Shown piece after piece: positions 21,457 to 29,958 of a stretch of 37,494 bases of DNA; position 1 is the first letter of the stretch; each line of letters starts with the position of its first letter. A program made the position numbers and the translations under genes. Below the pieces are notes generated by a model that was not told where the DNA came from, did not search any database, and saw only the letters and a program-made list of their open reading frames with translations. Source of the DNA: Mesotaenium endlicherianum (taxonomy: Eukaryota; Streptophyta; Zygnematophyceae; Zygnematales; Mesotaeniaceae); assembly GCA_009602735.1 (NCBI GenBank), contig WELA01009408.1, positions 643 through 38,136 on the forward strand, given 5' to 3'.

Positions 21457-24400
21457 TCAAGCCGGAGTGACATTGGATATAGCATATTGGGGGCTTGGCT
21501 GCAGGGAGCGCCTCTGCGGCGAGCCTTCGTGTGCAAACTGTCCTCGCCCTTGATCCGACGCGCTCTTTGGAAAGACGCCCTCCCACGTTGTGGACGTGAG
21601 GAACCTGGCAGCCTGGCCATGATGGAGCGGGGAGGTGGCCGAGGAGGAGGCACCCTGGGGCCGTGACTGCAACTGTGCCTGTGCCTGGTCCCTCGCATAC
21701 TCACTCGCCGCTCTCCCTCCAGACAAAAGAGAAGGCCCTGTTGCTGTTGTCGACGTCGCCATCCCCTTCAAATGCTCGATGGCCTCCGTGGCGCTCCGCT
21801 CCATGTCCATGGGATACGACCGCGACCTGCTGGCAGTCATGGCAGCCATGGGCCTCACCCCGGCCCCGTCTGCTGCTGCCGCTCGCAAAAGCGCTGCTTG
21901 CAGGGGCTTGTGAGACCCCACGTGCGCCTGGAACCCAGGCACCTTCTTGTGGTAGTAGAGGTAGTCGGCAGAAGCACTGCGAACACCTGCAAACTCCCTC
22001 GCCCTGGCGTCGGCGTCGGCGGCGCCGGAGCGCCAGCTGTTGTTGAGAGCCCCTCTGCCAGCTGGCGGCCAGTCCATCACCGGCTTTGCCGCGAGCGCGT
22101 GTGCGAGGCGGTCCGGCACTCTTGCCCGTCTCCTCTCCACCGCCTGCTGCGCTTGGGCGAGCTCGTTCGTCATATCCGCACCATATCTGTCAGCAGGAGG
22201 CAGCACCGCACCATTCCTGCTGGCAGCCTTCACAGCCTTGAGCTTCTCTTGCTGCTGCTGCTGCTGCTGTGGCTGCTGCTGCGCTTGCTCCTGCCCCCTG
22301 GGAGAGGACAACCTGGCTCCCTCCTCCTCCTCCTGCTGCTGCTGCTGCTGCAGCCTCTCCCGGGCCACCTCCTGCCCCTGCTCCGCCGCCTGTGCCAGGG
22401 ACGGCTTGAACTTGAATGCAAAGTCCTGCTTGGGGGGCAGCACCTTGGGGGACTTGAGCCTGGGGGCAAGCCGCGACTGGCCCAGCTCCTCCAAGGGCCT
22501 CTCTCGCATGGGCGACCGGGGCCGCATCGGCACCAGGCGCCGGCTGCCGCCCGGAGAGGTGTCATCCCGGAGCTCGCGACTCTGCTCGCTGCCCACGAAT
22601 GAGATCACCTGCACCGTGTCCTTGAAGTGCACCCTCCTCTCGCCAGCCTTCCTCCGGCCAGGCGTGGACGTGCGCGAGCTGCGCATGATGCTCACTAGCG
22701 GCATCGGCGGAAGCGGCGGCTGCAAGCCCCTCTGCCTGCCCCCGCCAGCCTCGCCGTTCTGACCTCTGAAAGGGCTCAGCTTGCTATCTGGTGACGCAGC
22801 ATTGCCAGCTGGCATGACAGCGTTACCAGCTGGCGCCTCGTGGGGACTAGGGCCTGACCTCGGGCTCAGGCCTAGGCTTGGGCTTGCCTGTGCATCCTCG
22901 CCCGCTGCGGCACGCTGCGCCGCCCTGTCCTTACGGGCCTGTCGCTCGGAGGGATGCAGAACGACCTCGGCAACGTAGCTAACAGCCATGGCCTCCGGAG
23001 AGTGAAGCTCTATAAAGGCCTCTTCAGCTATTTCGAGCTCGGATGGCGGAATCTGCAGCCGCGGCGGCTTCAGCGCAGCCCTCTTTGTCTTCTGGGAGAG
23101 CCTCTCCATGTCCCCCCATCCCTGTGACAATTCGGCCGCTGTCCCCGCCCTCCCCTCCCCGGCGTGCGTCCCTCTAGGAGAATGCGCAAGAGCGCCAACA
23201 TCTGGCTCATGAAGCGCGGCCGCCGCCCCCGCTCCATCCTCCTCAGAGTATGCGGGCTGCTCGGGAATCTCGCCGCTGCTTCTTGCTGCTGCTGCTGCCT
23301 CACGTAGCTGCTGCTGCGCCACTCCAGCAGAGGTGCCATCGAGTGCCCCGTGCAGCTGCGCCAGCATCTCCAACTGGGTGAAATCCCCGCCACCCCGGCC
23401 AGCCGCCTCCGCGCTCTCTGCGAAGCCCTCCCTGCTGGCGGATGACAGCGGCAACCCCGCCCTCGCGCCACCAGGCTGCCACGTGTGACTTCTGGCCAGG
23501 TCAGCCTCTCCTCGCAAGGCGCCCCGGCTGGGCCCTCCCTGAGGCCCCTCAGTCTCTCCCCGTAGCCACGACTCACTCCCCACAGTGATGCCCGTCCCCG
23601 ATCGCTGCAACACCTGCCGGTGCTGCTGAAGGCCGCCTCCGCCTCTGCCTCCCATTGCAGCCCCGCGAAGAAAGGCGGCATCCTCGTGGCGCACCTTGGC
23701 CTCCGGATCGACAAGCGGGGGCACCTCGTCGCCGGGGGACAAGAGGCTGGGATGGTCCTCGTGCGACTTGGTCCGCCTGAGGACCGCGTAGTCGTGGCTC
23801 GCGGAGGCCTCGTAGAACATGCTGCCGGCGCTGGGCACGTGCCGCACAGCCTGCTCCGAGTGCTTGAAGCCCCTCCCAGCCCCGCCGGAGTGGGGGCTCA
23901 GCAGCTTGGTGTGCAGGAACTTGAGGAGCTTGGTGGACATGGTCTGGCTGGCGGAGCTTCCCCCCCCCTTGGGGCTTGCGGTCTGCTGCTCCCCCTTGCC
24001 CCTGACAGGCTGCAGCAGGGTGCTGCGCGCTAAGGGCTTGCTGAGGCCAGTGTCCAGGCTGACATGTCGTTCAATGAAGCCCCTGCGTGCGTCGGCCGCC
24101 AGGTGGCCGTACACGGACTGCCAGCTGGAGTGGGCCTCGTCAAGGACTGGTCTCACGACATCCAAGCCCGCCACCTTCTCGTTGAGGCCAAACACAGAAT
24201 CCTTCTCACCTGCATCGTTGACAAAAGCGAGAGGGAGACGAAGAAGCACCGCTGTCAGCCAACGGAGGGACCTCACAGGACACAGAGAGGGGATGACACA
24301 AGGCACTAAGGACCTCCACAGGCACTCCTGCAGGTCTCGTGTAGGATTCGCGTGCCTCATATGAAGGACTTGTCCATGCAGCTCTCTGCAGCAAGCAAAT

Positions 24401-25415
24401 TGAACATGGAACTACGCTGGACGGGCCATGAAGACCATGCTGGCTCCCAACGACAGTCAGCATGACGTCATTCTGTGTAACCTGGCTATCAGGCCGTTTC
24501 ACAATGTCACTACATCGCACATGCCAATGCGATAGCCAGACCGACAGATGACAATACAACATCCTCCATATCTTGCAGGTCTTGAACCCCTAGATGATCA
24601 TGCGTGCATACCAGTGTGTATCAGGAAACTGAACAGTACACAGAGATGCGCATGTCAGGTGACCTGATGAGACAAGGGGTGATTGATGCCATGTGGAAGG
24701 GAAATGAATGACTAGATAGTAAGTGGAAGGAGACTGACGTACTTGTTTCGGATGCACCCCGGCTGCGAAGCCACTCCCTGATGGCTGCAATCGTTCCAGG
24801 CAAGTATTGTTCTAACGACGCAGGATCGTGAATATGTTTTGCATTGGCGTCATCAGCACGAATGACAACCAGCTTCCATGACAAAAGATGTGAGCAGCTT
24901 ATGACGGCAAATGCTGCCAACGCTTTCACTTCGTACACTTCCGCCGTCTCCGCAATGCGTGCGCCCACATCAATCACCTCCAGCGGCTTCCCATCATATG
25001 GGAGGCCCCCATAGTCTTCGTTGAGAATCTCTGGATTTCCCCAAGTTTGGGGCAAAAGTCCTACATTCCATGCAGGCGGAGAAGCGTACTGTACGATCAC
25101 GTTTGCCCTTCTACTTAGCCTTAAGGGGGTCCCGTGCTCCCCACTCGCCACTTCATAGGAGACCATACTGCTATTAGGCGATTTGCATATGCAGTTCATA
25201 TATCCCCGGGGTCCCCAAAACGGAACTGAATGCCATAGTGATAAACTTCTACCTTCTCTGTCAGCAAGAACGACTCGGAAACTCGAAGAGCCATCTTCTC
25301 CTTCATATGTTGCTTGCCACGGGGCGTCTACTCGACCACTATAACTTTCACTGGGCATATCAACCCTCTTTGAGATTGACTGCTCTAAAGGTTGCATGCT
25401 CAGAACAGCTGCCAT
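21457..25415 (-). CDS. Soluble inorganic pyrophosphatase-like domain with a degenerate active site fused to a long disordered tail
   Basis: Exons (minus): 24743-25415 and 21457-24209, joined by a GT-AG intron (phases 1+2), giving 1141 aa. Residues about 44-255 match the eukaryotic soluble pyrophosphatase family, closest to the plastid type: AWNVGLLPQTWGNPE, KPLEVIDVG, EVYEVKALAAFA, WKLVVI, LPGTIAAIREWL and, across the splice, the C-terminal helix DEAHSSWQSV. Against yeast enzyme numbering, most catalytic positions are changed: E48 is K78, K56 is S86, Y93 is V118, D117 is K143, D120 is E146, D152 is S179, Y192/K193 are S218/R219. E58 (E88), D115 (D141) and K154 (K181) remain. It is therefore probably not a pyrophosphatase. 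Residues about 270-1141 are Ser/Pro/Ala/Gly/Arg-rich, with two Q-rich tracts and an RRVHF motif near residue 750. The family is normally about 210-300 aa. A possible extra first exon is listed separately. Confidence 0.82.
22248..22356. repeat. CTG/CAG-type trinucleotide tracts encoding poly-Gln in the tail
   Basis: Two imperfect CTG runs (about 22250-22285 and 22330-22356) read as CAG on the coding strand. They give Gln-rich stretches separated by a Glu-rich and Pro-containing segment in the disordered tail. Length polymorphism is likely. Confidence 0.85.
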
Positions 25416-25679
25416 ACTTTGCTCTAAAAGACCCGACACATTAAATATACTTGAAACAGTCAAGGGGCAGGCCGAAGTGCCCCCGTAAACACACTTGGTT
25501 TATGAAGCCTCGCTGAGATAACTCTCATCCATACTGAAAAAAATAGGAAGACATGCACGCGCTGATGAGCAAGACCTTCACCCCAAAGAGTCGCATAGAG
25601 CTCAGGAGAGGTGATGACAGTGATGAGAGGACATCAGTGAATGTTTCTGTAGCTTTCCCGAAGTTTGAAAAGCTGACAC

Positions 25680-25798
25680 CGGCAACTGATCGAAGGGACG
25701 GGGCCTTGCAAGTTTAACAGACGAGCAAGTGAGGCCAACTTGAGCCTTAACTTTTTCGAAAAGAATGTAGTCGTACAACCTCTTCTGTCTGTCTTCAT
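25680..25798 (-). CDS. Candidate first exon of the pyrophosphatase-like gene (transit-peptide-like)
   Basis: A minus-strand ATG at 25798 opens 39 codons rich in Lys, Arg, Ser, Thr and Leu with only one acidic residue (MKTDRRGCTTTFFSKKLRLK, then LASLARLLNL). It ends at a donor (TTGCCG, then GTGTCA). Joined to an acceptor at 25450 (TTTCAAG), the phase is correct and the frame runs into the pyrophosphatase exon (24743-25449), giving 1192 aa. The composition suits a plastid or mitochondrial targeting peptide, and the domain resembles plastid pyrophosphatases. A phase match has a one-in-three chance of occurring by accident, so the ATG at 25415 remains the alternative start. Confidence 0.4.
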
Positions 25799-27273
25799 AG
25801 AGTTCCCCGTCCGATCCTCGTCATCACGAGCGGTCGCCTCTGGTCGCCTCGTCCGATTCAATACGAACAAAGTTTGGCTTGCCGTCCGAAAGCACGCGTC
25901 GGTGTTTAAAAGGACCTTGATATAATATGGAATGTGAGTTGGATCAAAAGCTGGTGACTGGAAGGCTGCTTATTGCTGCTTATGAGATACGCTTGGGAAA
26001 CCGAAACAGTGCTAGAACACTTGTCTATGTCTAAATTTCTCGTGAGCAGGAGCAAATCGTGAACGAGATTCAGCGAGACACCGGCGTGCACAGGTGGAGC
26101 TCTGATGTGGCTCGGTCTTTCATCAGTGTTGCTCGGTATTGTATTGCTCGGTCCCCCATGGAAAACGAGGGCTGCTGGCTGCAACCGATGTTCGTGGATG
26201 TTCGAGCGCGATGTCATCCATGGTCATCTAAATGTGCACGATGATTTAAAGACTTTCGATCACTTTTGATTCGCTTTTGATTGCTTCTGTTGGCAGCTTC
26301 GGGCAGCTTCTACTGCTCCCTGGAATGCAGATAGTTTGCTAATCCTCGCGGATAATTTGTATGCAAACGCGTCAAATCAAGTTGGATTGAGCGTTAAACT
26401 CGGAGATTCTCGCCTTGACATATGGAGCGAGCCATGTGTGGTGCCCGCCAAGCCCCGGCAGGCCCCACAAAGATTCTGTCGGCTCGACTGCTAAAGAGGA
26501 TCTATACAGGAGATCAGTTGCAGAACTTTCACTACACGAACAAAATCCAACAAAAAGACGCGCTAGCAAATACGCGAGACTGCGTGTGATCCAGTGGACC
26601 GTTCTGGACCTCCCTTAATGTTTTTTGAAAGTTCGCTCCATCAAATTAAATAGAGATCACTGGAAATCACCCGTTTTCCCCTGTTCCTCTTGCTATTTAT
26701 GTCGTGCCCTAGCCCGTGTTCAGGCATCCTGCAAGTGTGTCAAAGGTTTTCCTTGACCGTTAATAGTTGACTTTGCCCGCGGGTGGTCCAGTCAGTTGAC
26801 TGTTGATTCGCGTTCCATTGACCTGGGATGGCATTTGACCAAGTTCCATCAGTCAAGAAGCTTTTTGGATTTAGTGTTTACATACACAAGCTCCATTTCA
26901 TGGCTTCAGGGCTTCTCTTCTCAGAGGTCCTTCAAAACTTTAGGTTCAAAAGAAAATAGGTGCCTTCAACTTACCTTACTCCCCTCCCTTTCAATTGGGG
27001 CCTCTCGCTTCACAATTCAAAGCTATTTCTACTTTCCTGCAAGGTTATTTCTGTTTTTGAGGTGTTCTTTGCAACATAATGCTCAATATTCTCGTGCATT
27101 TCATACACGCCTTTTTAAGGGTTCTGGCACCATCTTTTCTTGGTCGTTTTCTTCAAGCTCAAGAAGGTTATTGTTCTTCCAGCAAAACATTCTGGATATG
27201 TGGCTGACTTGATTTTTCTCTTCTATATGGACTTCGGTCTTGAGCCAATGCATTGTAGCTTGATCCTTCCAAA
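25799..27273. other. No recognisable gene upstream of the pyrophosphatase-like gene
   Basis: Short frames exist on both strands without family resemblance. The part next to the gene should contain its promoter. Confidence 0.4.
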
Positions 27274-27574
27274 TTACTGGATGGAATGAAGGCAGTGGCT
27301 TGCATTGCTAGGATCTGCAATTTCAGCAAGACTAGCTGCCAGGTAGCAAACATCCTCATCCTCCCCAGTACAAGTTTGGTCATTAGACGATGGATCGGAA
27401 TTTCTGCTGAGTCCATTTGCTTCCACACTCAATCCACCTGCTCGGTGCACCACAGTCATCTAGTACTCTTGTAGCTTCAGATCCCATCGCGCCAGCTTGG
27501 CAGAAAGATCTTTGTTCTTCATCGACCAATTCAAAGAAAAAACGGTTGGTGATCAATGTGAAGGATCTTCCCAT
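27274..27574 (-). pseudogene. Decayed Ty3/gypsy RNase H fragment
   Basis: The minus-strand translation near 27550-27400 reads LNWSMKNKDLSAKLARWDLK, then LQEY, an in-frame TAG, then MTVVHRAGGLSVEANGLSRN. This is the typical end of gypsy RNase H (L.WL...L..KLARW.L.LQEYD..V.HR.G..N..ADGLSR). A frameshift separates it from the upstream GRSFTLITN, the start of the TDH motif segment. It belongs to neither complete element in this window. No LTRs were found around it. Confidence 0.7.
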
Positions 27575-27599
27575 GGATACTTTCTAGAATGTGTTAGTC

Positions 27600-28140
27600 T
27601 CCAAACCACAACCAGCAACTCCTCTTCGTAAGATGAGTAGTTGCTCTCTGCCCTGTCGTTAGAGCAAGAGGCATAGGCAATGAGTTAGTGAAGCCTAGAT
27701 AGACTAAAATTATAAGAGAGAGAGAGCTCTGGCATGTCAGCAAGATTGCAACATAAAACATGCTGTAATGAATCAATTCATTATTCAATTAATTAATTGC
27801 ACACACACATATATAACTACATAAATAATATGTCAATATACTCACATGTGCCAGTTCATCGAAATGTATTGATATAATGCGACTTTACTTACTTTGTCAA
27901 AAAGGTCAGCCGGATGACTTTTGTATCATCTTGTAATTTGCTGACTTTGTCGAAAAGGTCAGCAGGATGACATTTTGTATCATAGTATAGTTTGCTGAGA
28001 TAGTCTGTATGTATATGTAACATAATATCAGTAGGCTGATATATAGTAAGCTCACATAAAAATAGTCAGTATACTTGGACTCAGTACGATGAGGATAGAT
28101 ATATTCATTTAGATGATTATTTGTAGATTTGGCACATGAG
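27600..28140. other. AT-rich region between the RNase H relic and the complete retrotransposon
   Basis: There is no gene. It contains AT simple sequence around 27780-27830 and a direct duplication of about 53 bp (27891-27997). It is the left flank of the insertion site at 28141. Confidence 0.5.
27891..27997. repeat. Tandem duplication of about 53 bp
   Basis: Copy 1 (27891-27943) and copy 2 (27944-27997) share ACTTTGTC.AAAAGGTCAGC, GGATGAC and TTTTGTATCAT, with a few substitutions. Confidence 0.8.
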
Positions 28141-28145
28141 ACCAT

Positions 28146-28889
28146 TGTAAGGTCATAGGTTTATAAAGTGCATTTTTGAGTTTCATGAAAGTATGTTTTG
28201 ATTGTATAGTAGTGTAGAGTGCATTTGTTTGGTCATCTTGATATAAAGTTCATCGAATTTGGTCAAGTATTGAGAGAGTTATGAATTTCCGAAATTTAAT
28301 TAGTTTTGAGGTCGGTTGACGACTGCCCTTAATTCGCGGTGAGCGCGACCGTCGGATTGACCGGCAGCGTCGAGCGATCTGGCCCGTTAGAATGAACTCG
28401 AACCTTCACGTAACTTCGGCTGACGCGGAGTGCCGACTAGGTCGATTTACCTAGAAGTTTCGATTTAGCCTAGCGCGTCTAAGATAGAATATTCTAGTAA
28501 TGTCGATGATGTATGTGGACGTCAATTCAGCCCGACACGTCAGATTAGACTGATCTTGCTTTCTCACGAATATTCTGGAAGGGACGATTTGACGAACACT
28601 TAGGAAAATCCGTAGCTTCCTCCTAGGGAGGAGCACTTAGGCAGAAAATTATAAATAGGCATAACTTCTTTGTTTCTTATCAGTTTTCACTTCTGTAAAT
28701 TTCTACGGGTTTGTAATGACAAGGCCTTTCATCCTACATTATTTGTGAGCAGTTTCTTGTTACTCAAAATGATTGAGTAATTTTCCTAAGCTTTGTTAGT
28801 GATATGCCGCTGCACTCTCTAGTATGATTGCAACTAGTTCCTTTCCTCGTGAGTCACTACGCTTCCACTAGGGCACTTTGTCCCTTTCA
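28146..28889 (+). repeat. 5' LTR of the chromovirus
   Basis: 744 bp, TG...CA ends. A TATAAATA box at 28650-28657 is the likely promoter. The 61-codon minus-strand frame inside it recurs in the other LTR only because the LTRs are repeats. Confidence 0.96.
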
Positions 28890-28891
28890 TC

Positions 28892-28903
28892 TGGTATCAG
28901 AGC
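28892..28903 (+). other. Primer-binding site (initiator tRNA-Met)
   Basis: TGGTATCAGAGC, the standard initiator tRNA-Met complement, starts two bases after the 5' LTR. Confidence 0.95.
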
Positions 28904-29004
28904 AGGGCTAGTTTGCATATTATATTATGGAGTCGCAGCCGGCAGCTTGAGGAGGTGAACGTGTCGAGCATGTTGAGCGCGCGGGGCAGCAGGCAGCACC
29001 AACA

Positions 29005-29958
29005 ATGACCAGAGAGCAACAAGAGATGCAGGCGGTGCTAAGGCAAATGGCAAATGCAATTGGAGGAGAAGTCTACACCCAGTTTCAACAAAATATGCGC
29101 GCGGAGGTGGAGAGAATGGTGCGAGTTGTTATGGGGAACGCCGCTTCGACAAGTTCGGCACTTGCACCTGTTGTACCACCGATTCATGTTAACCCAGTGG
29201 TGCAACCAGTTATTCCACCCGCATCAGGAGTGCGTGCGCCTAAGCCTGAAGTTTATACTGGAGAGCGTGGATCGCCGCCTGTTCATCAATGGATTTTTGG
29301 AGTGAAGAAGTTTATGGAGTATTCTGCGCTCACGCCCGACAGGCAAGTCGCCTTTGTCATAACTTTGCTGCAGAAGAGTGCTGGAGCTTGGTATGAACGA
29401 GAAGAGCAGCTGTCTGGAGTTCCTGCTACTGTTGATCAGCTATTTGAAGGCTTGAAGAGGCAATTTCAACCTATTGCACCCGAGGCTACCGCTCGAGATC
29501 TATTGGTGCGCCTTCGTCAACGAGGAAGCGTTCAAGAGTATGTATCGCGCTTCAACGAGCTGGTGCTTCAATGTCCATCCATGCACGAGTCGGAGATGAT
29601 GGACAAGTTCAAGAGGGGACTCAAGCCAACTGTGGCCAAGGAAGTGGCGCTCAAGGACCCTACCAGCCTTGGAGAAATGATGGCATTGGCAACAAGGGTC
29701 GACGCTGTGGAGTATAGTCAGAGGCAGTGGGGCAGCCACAACTTTGGAGGATATCGACACTTTGGATCTCAAGCGCCAAGCACGAGTGTTCAAGGTCCAG
29801 TACCCATGGAGTTGGGACTTGTGCAGTACCAGCGCAGGCAGCAGAATTTCAAGCCGAGAGGACCCTGCTATAATTGCGGCAAGCTTGGACATCTGGCTCG
29901 AGACTGTCATGTGAAGGCGAAGCAACCTCAACAGCAGGAAAAAGGAGGACGCCAGTAA
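29005..29958 (+). CDS. gag: Gag of the chromovirus
   Basis: 317 aa from the ATG at 29005. The retrotransposon Gag domain spans about residues 75-240 ([72 protein letters not shown]). A CCHC knuckle, [14 protein letters not shown], is at 290-303. An upstream ATG at 28927 lies in the same frame but is cut off by a TGA at 28948-28950, so 25 codons of apparent older N-terminus are lost. The frame overlaps pol by up to 85 bases in the -1 relation. No canonical slippery heptamer was found in the overlap. Confidence 0.93.
   Translation: MTREQQEMQAVLRQMANAIGGEVYTQFQQNMRAEVERMVRVVMGNAASTSSALAPVVPPIHVNPVVQPVIPPASGVRAPKPEVYTGERGSPPVHQWIFGVKKFMEYSALTPDRQVAFVITLLQKSAGAWYEREEQLSGVPATVDQLFEGLKRQFQPIAPEATARDLLVRLRQRGSVQEYVSRFNELVLQCPSMHESEMMDKFKRGLKPTVAKEVALKDPTSLGEMMALATRVDAVEYSQRQWGSHNFGGYRHFGSQAPSTSVQGPVPMELGLVQYQRRQQNFKPRGPCYNCGKLGHLARDCHVKAKQPQQQEKGGRQ

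Noticed and set aside
21772..22762. Long plus-strand Leu/Cys/Ala-rich frames
   Set aside because: They are antisense shadows of the GC-rich tail exon; the poly-Leu and poly-Cys are complements of the Gln codons.
28451..28636. 61-codon minus-strand frame repeated at 33625-33810
   Set aside because: It is the same position in the two LTRs; the repetition comes from the LTR, and there is no protein signal.
29925..29950. GGAAAAAGG in the right gag-pol overlap as a slippery site
   Set aside because: In the Gag register it reads CAG GAA AAA GGA, which does not fit the X XXY YYZ rule.
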